Shown here in pieces: positions 1 to 7,300 of a stretch of 29,511 bases of DNA. Where the stretch lies: IMG/VR virus record IMGVR_UViG_3300049489_000214, positions 1 to 29,511 of that record. One strand, given 5' to 3'. The notes beneath the pieces were generated by a model. The model saw only the letters and a program-made list of their open reading frames with translations, was not told the origin of the DNA and did no database searches. The position numbers and the translations under genes are program-made. The first letter of the stretch is position 1. Each line of letters starts with the position of its first letter. This DNA is from a virus.

Positions 1-2
1 AT

Positions 3-29
3 ATTATAAAATCTACTCCATCGTGTCAA
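3..29 (-). promoter_or_regulatory. Consensus-like sigma70 promoter leaving the left edge
   Basis: On the minus strand a perfect -35 box TTGACA (24-29) is followed by a perfect -10 box TATAAT (3-8). The spacer is 15 bp, shorter than the usual 16-18. The TGA stop codon of the 60-aa gene lies inside the -35 box. It would drive leftward genes beyond the window. Two perfect hexamers this close are unlikely by chance, but the short spacer lowers certainty. Confidence 0.55.
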
Positions 30-208
30 GCCTCATCTTCTGCATGCTTTATATGTCCATTAGGTCGGGGGTCGTTTCCTAAGCTGCGCAATTTGTGATT
101 TCCTTTATCGCATGAGATCTTATCGCTATCATCTTCCCAATCCTCGTCCTTTTCTACAGGTTTGGGTATTTTTTCTATGATTGGTTGATTAACAGGCTCT
201 CGTTCCAT
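26..208 (-). CDS. Short charged hypothetical protein
   Basis: A 60-aa acidic, hydrophilic protein that I do not recognise. The N-terminal half is rich in Pro, Glu, Asp and Lys. The C-terminal half has one Cys and several His residues (CDKGNHK, then GHIKHAEDEA), with too few Cys for a normal zinc finger. There is no signal peptide or membrane segment. AGGAGG precedes the ATG by only two bases, which is tight; no better in-frame ATG follows, so I keep this start. It follows the holin-like gene after a terminator hairpin, and a consensus-like promoter overlaps its stop. It is therefore the last gene of the leftward late transcript or is expressed by read-through. Confidence 0.6.
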   Translation of the reverse strand: MEREPVNQPIIEKIPKPVEKDEDWEDDSDKISCDKGNHKLRSLGNDPRPNGHIKHAEDEA

Positions 209-219
209 AACCTCCTAAA

Positions 220-241
220 GAAAAGCCCCTTTCGGGGCCTT
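220..241 (-). terminator. Intrinsic terminator after the holin-like gene
   Basis: On the minus strand a hairpin GGCCCC-GAAA-GGGGC (arms about 225-229 and 234-239) has a stable GNRA tetraloop and is followed by a short T-rich run TTTTCTTT. It lies just after the TAA of the holin-like gene and before the SD of the 60-aa gene. It probably ends the lysis transcript in part. Confidence 0.75.
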
Positions 242-243
242 AC

Positions 244-498
244 TTAAATAATCATTGTTTTTGCAACTGTGGACTTCTCATCGTACCCAAAACGGCTGTC
301 TAGGTAATCACGAATCCATTTACCCAATGCGGTAAGAAAACCCGCTCCAAAGGCTACTAGAAGCGTTCTCCCTGCTTGTTTGGGATCAGACCAGTCTGGT
401 TGTAGAACGAGAGCTTGTGCAATACCAGCACCAACTGAAGCTCTAGCTCCACGATACAAAATAATCGCCCATTCTGGAAATTCTTTTTTCTTTTTCAT
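244..498 (-). CDS. Putative holin (small membrane protein)
   Basis: An 84-aa protein starting MKKKKEFPEW. I prefer this ATG (496-498) to an in-frame one at 561. It has AAGGAG just upstream, and the longer form would overlap the 3' end of the endolysin gene. Two moderately hydrophobic Gly/Ala-rich segments (about residues 20-33 and 45-64) are separated by a polar turn (QPDWSDPKQAG). The N terminus is basic and the C terminus charged, a class-II-holin-like arrangement. Its position directly after the CHAP endolysin supports a lysis role: holins open the inner membrane so that endolysin can reach the wall. The hydrophobicity is not strong and I recognise no named family, so the call rests on size, topology and context. 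Confidence 0.6.
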   Translation of the reverse strand: MKKKKEFPEWAIILYRGARASVGAGIAQALVLQPDWSDPKQAGRTLLVAFGAGFLTALGKWIRDYLDSRFGYDEKSTVAKTMII

Positions 499-505
499 AT
501 TCTCC

Positions 506-1360
506 TTATTTTTTAACGATACTAGTAACACGTTTGACAAATTCTTGCAGTAGTTCAACAAGTGTAGCTGTCTCTAGGCTCTTATTGCTCTTTAGAAGAA
601 GCTGTAGGCGGGCAATTTCGGCTTTTAATTCAACAGTATCCACTTCGTACTCTTTGATCTTTTCACTGTCTTTTTTGGCGTTTGCAGTCATTTGGTCGGT
701 TGTTTTAATCATCTCCTCAATAGCCGAAAGTATACGTGGCATGTCCTGTGGAGAGTTCAACTTAGCAGCTACCTCTTTAATTTGATTGCGAGCGTCAGTA
801 GCTTCATCTCTTGCGGTAGATGCTGAGTCGTTGGCTTCTTTAACCAGTCTTTTTAGATCAACAACGTCCTGAGCTTGAGCTATACCAGCTTTAACGATTT
901 CGTCATATTTTGTTGCTTTAGTAACAAGATTCTCAAAAGTCTCTTTGTCTACTTGAATTGTATTCATATCTTTTAATTGTAGCCAACCTTTCAACCCATT
1001 GTATGTGTGGGTTACTATTTTAACTGCTGAACCAAGAGGCCAATTTTGATCCAAGCTTTTAAATGATGATGTCGTTCCTGATTCAAAAACTGAAATATGT
1101 CCATAAGGCAGTGATGAAGTGGATTTCCAGATCATAATATCTCCCTGCTTTGGTACTCCTGATGGAGTGTTCTCAACAAAAGTATATCCAGAAGCCTTAG
1201 ATGGAAAATCACACGCATTCGTTCCGAGAATGATGGGTTGTCCGTCAACCTCTTTCATATAGGCGTTAGCAAGGTCTACGCATTGATTCTGAGCGTTTGG
1301 AGATCCACCAACCTCTACAAATTTGCCAAGATATTTTGATTTAAACTGTGAGTATGTCAT
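506..1360 (-). CDS. CHAP-domain endolysin with C-terminal coiled coil
   Basis: A 284-aa peptidoglycan hydrolase. Residues 1-130 form a CHAP (cysteine, histidine-dependent amidohydrolase/peptidase) domain. The catalytic Cys is probably C27 in QNQCVDLANAY and the His H88 in YGHISVFES. The GDIMIW strand between them is typical. CHAP enzymes cut peptide or amide bonds in peptidoglycan. The rest (about 135-284) is not a known wall-binding domain but a long charged heptad-like helix, which is unusual for an endolysin. It may drive oligomerisation or mark a virion-associated lysin. The start overlaps the stop of the 46-aa gene (ATGA), with AAGGA upstream. The neighbouring holin-like gene supports a lysis role. 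Confidence 0.85.
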   Translation of the reverse strand: MTYSQFKSKYLGKFVEVGGSPNAQNQCVDLANAYMKEVDGQPIILGTNACDFPSKASGYTFVENTPSGVPKQGDIMIWKSTSSLPYGHISVFESGTTSSFKSLDQNWPLGSAVKIVTHTYNGLKGWLQLKDMNTIQVDKETFENLVTKATKYDEIVKAGIAQAQDVVDLKRLVKEANDSASTARDEATDARNQIKEVAAKLNSPQDMPRILSAIEEMIKTTDQMTANAKKDSEKIKEYEVDTVELKAEIARLQLLLKSNKSLETATLVELLQEFVKRVTSIVKK

Positions 1361-1497
1361 GACTTCCTTATAACTAATTCTAATGGGGAAGTTTGTATAA
1401 TCATTGTATTGCCGTTTTGGTCTACTACTTCGTGGCGGTTTTCTTGAGGGTTTTCTAGCCAGTTATTGATGATGTCTTCAAGGACTCTTTCGTTCAT
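1357..1497 (-). CDS. Small hypothetical protein (46 aa)
   Basis: A 46-codon ORF starting MNERVLEDIINNWLENPQ. It is locked between its neighbours by two ATGA overlaps: its ATG overlaps the stop of the membrane-anchored protein upstream, and its TGA overlaps the ATG of the endolysin. The C-terminal part carries the AAGGA used by the endolysin. The protein is a short amphipathic helix followed by a strand-like segment (TMIIQTS). There is no known family. Gene reality rests on the perfect coupling on both sides and the clean reading frame; translation through it probably helps endolysin expression. Confidence 0.65.
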   Translation of the reverse strand: MNERVLEDIINNWLENPQENRHEVVDQNGNTMIIQTSPLELVIRKS

Positions 1498-1943
1498 TTG
1501 ACCTCAAATGGTACTTCGTACCTGTATTGTACATCTTTTAGCTTATTGATTTCAAATGAGAGGGTGATTAATATCTGGTAGTCTCCACTTTCAGCGTTCA
1601 AAGGAAGCTTAACGGTAGGATCAATAAACTTAGTGCATCCTGGTTTTCCTGATGATGATTCTATAATCGTATCGCTAATCTTTCGACTTACCTTACCGCC
1701 ATCGAACTCTTCTACTTTGAACAGTGTGTAATTCATCTTAACGGGAGTTTCACGGAATTTGCATATATCAACTAATAAATCAACTGGTTCTCCTGGTTTT
1801 GGCGAGTTAGAAACGCTTATGCTATTCATTTCCATGACTTTATAGGGATACACAAAAGTCATAAAAACATAGACTATGGATGCAAATCCTAGAATTATAG
1901 ATATAACTCCTGCGTGGAAAAATGCTCTGTCTATGTTGTTCAT
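1494..1943 (-). CDS. Membrane-anchored protein with extracytoplasmic beta domain
   Basis: A 149-aa protein. A short cytoplasmic N terminus is followed by one strong hydrophobic segment at about residues 11-33 (GVISIILGFASIVYVFMTFV). After it comes a polar beta-rich domain with two Cys residues about 40 residues apart (near DICKF and GKPGCTKF), which could form a disulfide outside the cytoplasm. The segment spacing resembles a small Ig-like fold, but I recognise no family. It overlaps both neighbours by ATGA and sits in the lysis module. Possible roles are lysis regulation, a spanin-like function or superinfection exclusion; none is shown by the sequence. Confidence 0.7.
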   Translation of the reverse strand: MNNIDRAFFHAGVISIILGFASIVYVFMTFVYPYKVMEMNSISVSNSPKPGEPVDLLVDICKFRETPVKMNYTLFKVEEFDGGKVSRKISDTIIESSSGKPGCTKFIDPTVKLPLNAESGDYQILITLSFEINKLKDVQYRYEVPFEVK

Positions 1944-2125
1944 TGAACTGCTTTAACGACTTGAGCCACTACTGCAACCGCAACAGAGGTCAAGACTAAT
2001 CCAACCATGCCAAATACGATATTTTTAACAGGTAAGAACTCGTTTTTAGCGACATACTTCTCATCGAGTTTTTCAAATAGCTCTTCTTTGAATCGGTAGA
2101 AATCGTCTTTAGATAGGTTTGTCAT
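1940..2125 (-). CDS. Small protein with C-terminal membrane segment (XhlA/holin-like)
   Basis: A 61-aa protein. Residues 1-30 form a charged helix (MTNLSKDDFYRFKEELFEKL) and residues 35-59 form one hydrophobic helix (IVFGMVGLVLTSVAVAVVAQ). This layout, cytoplasmic helix then a C-terminal transmembrane segment, is like XhlA-type and other small phage lysis accessory proteins encoded near endolysins. It overlaps its neighbours by ATGA on both sides, so it is part of the same translationally coupled string. It may act with the other holin-like protein. The family assignment is by general resemblance only. Confidence 0.65.
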   Translation of the reverse strand: MTNLSKDDFYRFKEELFEKLDEKYVAKNEFLPVKNIVFGMVGLVLTSVAVAVVAQVVKAVQ

Positions 2126-2214
2126 TGCTCTTTCATAAGTAGTTTAATTTCGTCAACAGACTTACTAATGTATTCAAGACGGATTAAAACTTCTTCTACA
2201 GTAGGTTTATTCAT
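2122..2214 (-). CDS. Very small helical protein (30 aa)
   Basis: A 30-codon ORF, MNKPTVEEVLIRLEYISKSV then about ten more residues, predicted as one amphipathic helix with heptad-like spacing. Its TGA overlaps the ATG of the next membrane protein, and no other gene fills the space. There is no clear SD. The composition matches the first half of the following gene's charged helix, so the two may pair. Confidence is limited by size. Confidence 0.5.
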   Translation of the reverse strand: MNKPTVEEVLIRLEYISKSVDEIKLLMKEQ

Positions 2215-2250
2215 AGTTCTATCATCTCATTTTTTTAGATAATAGTTACC

Positions 2251-2409
2251 CTATGACAACTTCCTTAGGATGGAGCTCACGGTTTTTTTACAATCTTCAA
2301 AATATGAGTGGCTTTTATCTTTTACGTCTCTTGATAAGTCTTTGAATGTTTGAAGTTCTGATTTTAATTTTTTGTTGAGAAATAGTTTTTCTTCTGGAGT
2401 TAGATTCAT
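2251..2409 (-). CDS. Small hypothetical protein (52 aa)
   Basis: A 52-codon ORF starting MNLTPEEKLFLNKKLKSELQ. It is Lys/Glu/Ser-rich and mostly helical, with a single Cys, and has no family that I recognise. Its ATG overlaps the TGA of the methyltransferase gene (ATGA), which is good evidence for a real coupled gene. It ends at a TAG, then about 36 bases without coding precede the 30-aa gene. Confidence 0.6.
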   Translation of the reverse strand: MNLTPEEKLFLNKKLKSELQTFKDLSRDVKDKSHSYFEDCKKTVSSILRKLS

Positions 2410-2942
2410 CTCTTTATAAGATTAACCTGTAGGTCATTTATAGCATTGGTGTAGTGCTTTGCGGCGAAGTCTCTTGTTTCTTGCGACTTGCTCAACCACT
2501 CTGGAGCGAAGAAGTAGCCATAGGTAAAGTCAAAGTCGCATTTAATAGGATAATGGTCTAATTTATTTTGCTCTCGCCAGCTTTTATTGAAATATAAATA
2601 AGTAGCTTCTGATACTGGAGGCCATTCATGAGTAGGGTCTTGTGAGGCTCTGATTGAATTATAATAAGGGGTTATAAACGTAGCCTTTCCACCTGGAACA
2701 AGAATTCTATATACTTCTTCCATGAATTTCATTCTCTCTGCACCAGTCAAATGCTCCACAAAGTGAGAAGCAAACACTTCAGTAGCTGACTCTTTCTTGG
2801 CAAACTTCCAAGGAAATTTCTTTAGGTCGCATACGATGTCTACCCCTTTAGTTTTAGCGATGTCCACACCAATAAATCCAGGTTGTTTATTTTGACCACA
2901 TCCAAAGTCAAATTTAATCTCTACCTTTTTCTGTTTTTTCAT
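2406..2942 (-). CDS. SAM-dependent methyltransferase (class I)
   Basis: A 178-aa protein with a Rossmann-fold methyltransferase pattern. The SAM-binding loop is FDFGCGQNK at residues 11-19, the acidic residue after strand 2 is in GVDI (D27), and a CDL motif follows. HFVEHL (60-65) is the usual motif of Methyltransf_11-type enzymes, and LVPGGKATFITPYY (81-94) is post-motif III. The length fits small stand-alone enzymes resembling predicted SAM-dependent methyltransferases of the COG4627 type. The substrate is unknown. It lies directly after a glycosyltransferase-like gene, a lectin and the tail fiber, which suggests modification of a sugar or virion protein rather than DNA. DNA methyltransferase motifs such as NPPY or PCQ are absent. 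No good SD is visible before the ATG. Confidence 0.8.
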   Translation of the reverse strand: MKKQKKVEIKFDFGCGQNKQPGFIGVDIAKTKGVDIVCDLKKFPWKFAKKESATEVFASHFVEHLTGAERMKFMEEVYRILVPGGKATFITPYYNSIRASQDPTHEWPPVSEATYLYFNKSWREQNKLDHYPIKCDFDFTYGYFFAPEWLSKSQETRDFAAKHYTNAINDLQVNLIKR

Positions 2943-2972
2943 ACAAACTTTCTTAATAAATTTAAGTAAACC

Positions 2973-3713
2973 TTACCACGTGATATCATTTTGCAGATCA
3001 TAATGTCCGACTTTTACTCTAGTATCGCAAGCGAACTTATAGCCATTTTTACCAGCGTCTTCAAAGAAATAAAGGTCTTGAGTATAAGCAGAAGCTCCGT
3101 TTTGATTGACTTCTTGAAGTGTCTTGAACCAAGGTTGTCGAAGATTTTTATCCTTAAACAAATCTAGTCTCCAGAGATTGAATCCCATTCCTAGACCGTT
3201 TGCTGGCATGACTGTCTCAGGAATAGGCATTTGAGGAATAAAGTTTTTTGGCATTTCTTGAGGGTTGCCATAAATCATTGGCTGTCCACCCTCACCTTTA
3301 GTCCAATAAATACCCTGCACTACATCGTATTTATGACCATCAATCTTTCCCTCAATAGACTCATAAAGTTTTAATAGTCCGTCAGCAGGAGGGGCGTTAT
3401 CTTCTTCAATCGTAAGAATGTATTTCCATTTAGAAAGCTCTGGATTAGCCAAAATCATCTGGATAAGCTGATTGTAGGCATCTCCTACTTCTAGTCCTAT
3501 GGCAAACAATGGTCCAATTACTTTTTGATTCATTGGTCGCATTAAACCCATCCAAGCCTGAACTATTTTTGCAGGGATAACTCCACGAGTAGGGCAGATG
3601 ATGATTGTTGAAAGGTCTTTATATGATTGGGAAATATCTAGTCTTTTTGCTGACTCAATAAGGTCTTGATTATGTTTTCCGCCTATGTCTGGGACGACAA
3701 TTTGAGACTGCAT
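2973..3713 (-). CDS. GT-A-fold glycosyltransferase-like protein
   Basis: A 246-aa protein resembling family 2-like glycosyltransferases. STIIICPTRG at residues 35-44 is the first nucleotide-binding strand. ILTIEEDNAPP (99-109) holds a DXD-like acidic cluster that would bind metal and the sugar nucleotide. QDLYFFEDA (212-220) resembles the acceptor-side ED motif, and H237 near the C terminus is where a metal ligand often lies. There is no membrane segment, so it acts in the cytoplasm. It would transfer a sugar to a protein, glycan or DNA base; which one is unknown. The ATG lies 6 nt after an extended -10 sequence and has no SD, so it may be translated from a leaderless mRNA. It sits between a lectin and a methyltransferase. 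Confidence 0.7.
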   Translation of the reverse strand: MQSQIVVPDIGGKHNQDLIESAKRLDISQSYKDLSTIIICPTRGVIPAKIVQAWMGLMRPMNQKVIGPLFAIGLEVGDAYNQLIQMILANPELSKWKYILTIEEDNAPPADGLLKLYESIEGKIDGHKYDVVQGIYWTKGEGGQPMIYGNPQEMPKNFIPQMPIPETVMPANGLGMGFNLWRLDLFKDKNLRQPWFKTLQEVNQNGASAYTQDLYFFEDAGKNGYKFACDTRVKVGHYDLQNDITW

Positions 3714-3719
3714 AAAGTT

Positions 3720-3728
3720 ATTATATCA
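3720..3728 (-). promoter_or_regulatory. Extended -10 promoter just before the glycosyltransferase start
   Basis: Minus-strand TGATATAAT is an extended -10 (TGn then perfect TATAAT at 3720-3725). It ends 6 nt before the ATG of the glycosyltransferase-like gene. Transcription would start at or next to the start codon. No clear -35 is seen, which extended -10 promoters tolerate. It overlaps the stop region of the upstream lectin gene. Confidence 0.45.
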
Positions 3729-4331
3729 CGCTGTAATCCAAGCAACTGGAGGTTGTGATACTCCTCCACCAACATTATCAATAACACCAGTTGTATCTCT
3801 AATAGTTACTGATAAATAAAATCCCCCTGTGTATGTTGTATCTGCTGACGAAGATAAAACTGAAACTCCGTTCTGCCAAACAGTAAAAACACCACTTGAA
3901 GATCTTGAAAATCCTATAACATCATTAGCATTAAACTCTACCGTGGTTGAGGCGAGCGTCGTTCCAGCACTATTGTCAACTCGCTCTATTAAAAGACTAT
4001 CTGTTCCTGATTCTTCTTGCCAGGCTGCTTGATAACCATCCCACTGTCCAGCAACTCCTGGATTTTGTAAAAATCCCAAAGAAAATCGCTGAGAAGTTCC
4101 TGGTTTAGTTATAACTGTAAAATATGCCTCTATAATTTGACCATTGAAAATATCTTTGTTCCAATACATTTCACAAGAAGTTGCTGCAGTAACAGCTTTT
4201 AGTTGATTGGAGACAATTCTTAGTTGGTTGTCAGCTCCCTCTCCTAGTGCATTATTTGTCCAGTTTCCACCAATAGGGTTCTCATCTGCTCTGTTAAAGT
4301 CATCTATTATAGGAGTGGTTGGGAAAGGCAT
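3726..4331 (-). CDS. LamG/concanavalin-like lectin domain virion protein
   Basis: A 201-aa protein with a single beta-sandwich domain. The opening IIDDFNRADENPIGGNWT is the standard start of laminin-G/concanavalin A-like domains found in phage structural proteins, and it is followed by alternating strands ending in GGFYLSVTIRDT and IDNVGGG. Such domains bind carbohydrate or act as structural adhesion units. The ATG comes one base after the TAG of the 1136-aa fiber gene with no SD, so it is probably made by reinitiation and may belong to the same adhesion apparatus. The C terminus ends PPVAWITA. It is likely a receptor-binding or fiber-associated protein; this function is inferred. Confidence 0.75.
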   Translation of the reverse strand: MPFPTTPIIDDFNRADENPIGGNWTNNALGEGADNQLRIVSNQLKAVTAATSCEMYWNKDIFNGQIIEAYFTVITKPGTSQRFSLGFLQNPGVAGQWDGYQAAWQEESGTDSLLIERVDNSAGTTLASTTVEFNANDVIGFSRSSSGVFTVWQNGVSVLSSSADTTYTGGFYLSVTIRDTTGVIDNVGGGVSQPPVAWITA

Positions 4332-4332
4332 A

Positions 4333-7300
4333 CTAATACGTATTATTTAATATCTGATTGTAAAAGTTGGCTCTCTGCAAATTTGATGCGGAAGTCCAGT
4401 TAATGTGTGCTTTAGACATTGACGATGGTCCGACTGAAGTTGCAGCCGTGTAGATTCCTTGGAATAATATGGGCATACTTGAAGCAGTTGTACCCGAGCC
4501 GATTGGGGCGAATACTCCAGCACTTGCAGCGTTATTGATTAAGTTCCCACCATACAGAGTAAACCCAGCCGAGGTATACGTAGTAGCACTTGAGATAACA
4601 GCTGCCACCCAATACTCACCAGGAGTCATATTTACGTTCATCGGTACAGTCATTTGACGCATTGACTGAATAGATGTATTGGCTGTTGTTGAGGCTGATA
4701 ATGACCATTGGAATCCATTATTGGCAGATCCTGATGAAGCTAGAGATAGCGATGATCCATTGAGTGTGTAAATACCCATCCAAAGTGATATATTAGCAGA
4801 GGCAGTTGTGGCCGATGTATTGGTTGCAGCAGATAAAGATCCTCCTATTTTCATAGCTGTACCAGTTATATTAAAAGGTGCATACATATGTTTGATTGAA
4901 AGCGACCCTTGCCCCTGAGCGCCAAGAGAAGTCCACATATTTTCAGGGTGTCTGAAATCAGAGAGTATATTACCCATACCAATAGAAATAGTTGATCCGT
5001 TAGTCGATAATTTAATTCCCCCTGTAGCTGATAACGATGACGTTGCTGGAGCTGATATATTCCAGACACTACCATTAGTTCCAGAGAGAGTTAAGTTAAT
5101 TCCTGATACGCCTATCGTAGATCCAGATGCAGTGGTGTTACCTGCTGTATTTGCACCCAAAAGATTAAACCAGTTGTTTTCCGCAGCAGCACCTGGGGCG
5201 GCAACTGAAGCGGTGATTATTGAACCAGCAGAAGTTCCAAAGGTTACATTGTTAGCATTAGAAAAGTTAAGCGTAGTAAAAGAGAACGAACCATTTGACG
5301 CAGAAGCAACAGGATTGACCCCTCCTCCAGCAGCCACACTCATAGACATTTGAATACCGTTTGAATTTTGTGTTAGTGAGCCTGAAATGTTAGCTCCATT
5401 AAAGGTTGTTCCAGTTCCTGCATAACCTCTGCCATCAAACGAAATGCCTGATGAATTGACCGTCCATGTAGCGTTTGATTGAGCCGTGTTAAGACCTACA
5501 GCGTCATTTGAAGCTCTATATGATGTATTGACCGAACCGACTATGGCGTTTCCTGCTGATGTGTAAAACGAGATATTGTTAGCGTTAGAGAAAGACACAT
5601 TCGATGAGAGTGAAGCCGTACCACCACCTGTGTTGTTAGTGGCAGCTAAGATGTTCATGACTCTAGAAGCTGATGTATTCAGAGCATTGGCTGTAATAGC
5701 TGATGTAGCTGATGTGAATTGAAGATCGTGAGTAACTCTGATTGCTCCAGCATTATTTGAAAATGACACTCCATTTGAATCTTGGAATGATAATGTTTGA
5801 AAAGCACTAGAGGCAGCGCCCGCACTGAAAGCTTGTCCTGATTGTGTAGTAAGCGCATTAGGAGCTGAAAATTGGATGCTTCCGTTAGAATATCCGACTG
5901 TAAGAGATCCAATGGCATTAAATGACATATTTGAGGCATTGAGAAGCGTTGAGGAGTTCTGCGTAGTGTTACCTAGCGCATACAGACTCATATTTTGATT
6001 TGATTGAGCCACAGTGTTTGGAGATGAAATTGTAATAGTAGCCCCACCAGCATCTGTAGATTGAGAAAGCGTAATGTTGTTCCCTCCAGCTAGAATCATC
6101 CTATTAGAAACAGTCCCTGTATCTCCTAGGGTGTTTCCTATGTTTGAAAGTCCTCCCGTGAATCCTGCACCGCCTGCCGCTACAGACATAGACATCTGTA
6201 TTCCATTGGAGTTCTGAGTCAAAGATCCTGATATATTAGCGCCGTTGAAAGTAGTGCCTGTACCAGCGTAGCCACCTGCATTAAGACTTAATCCAGCACT
6301 ATTTGCTGTCCACGTTACATTAGTACCAGCAGTAACAAGACCTATCGCATCGTTGCTTGCTCTAGCGGTAGTAAGATACGCTCCTGCGGTTTGGAAAACA
6401 CCTGTATTACTTAAAGCAGTGATATCAATGTTTCCAGGGATTAGGCTAACCTTGATGTTGTTCCCGACAGTGTCGTTTGAGATTGAAATATGGTTATTAA
6501 CAGAAGCGATATTCTTGAATTGTAGGTCAACCCCTACTTTCTGGACATAAACTCCAACTCCAGAATTTCCGATATTGCTTGCAGTATTACTCTCACCAGC
6601 AGAACCACCTCCAGAAACAGAACTTACTAAGCCTAATTTACCAGCAGACAAAAATGTTGCTTGTGCAGGGTCTGTTAAATCGGTAGAACCTTCTTGAACG
6701 ACTAACCAACATCTAAATGTGTCCCAATCAGCGATCCAGGGATTAATCTCAATAGTCGCAGAAACGGCAGCTTCTGCTTCTTCTCTAGTAGCATAATATG
6801 CTTGACCATACTGAACGTCAGTTGTTCCCCAGGGGGCATAAAAGAAAACTGTTTGTACCGTCCAGTAGTCTGTAGGAACAGCCGAAAGACCAGTTCCAGT
6901 GTCGTATTGATTAGGGTCGATACTGCCAACGGGAGCAGTGTCATTTACCCAATCAGTATTCCGATAATAATAATAAATATCGGCCACAGGTGATTCAGCT
7001 CCAGAAATGACTACGTTTGGGCTTTTAACTGAATTCACATAATTGCTTCCAGCATCGAAAGTTTTTCCAGCAGTTTTTTCAATCGCTAGTGCGGAATTGT
7101 GGTTATACTCATTACCTTCAATGTTAAAAGCCCCAAAGTTTTCAAAGAAATCACTGACCTGACCCATAACATTATATGACTCGTAAGGCTCTAAATCAGC
7201 AGATTCAATGACATCGCCAACAATATGTGATGTAGTCCCCAAAATGATGTAATCACGTCTTTGACTGTCAGTAAAATTAACATCACTTTGAACAACATTT

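Noticed and set aside
4335-4344. 10-bp palindrome AATACGTATT at the end of the fiber gene
   Set aside because: Ten bases of A/T-rich palindrome are expected by chance at this length of sequence, and it encodes the last fiber codons.
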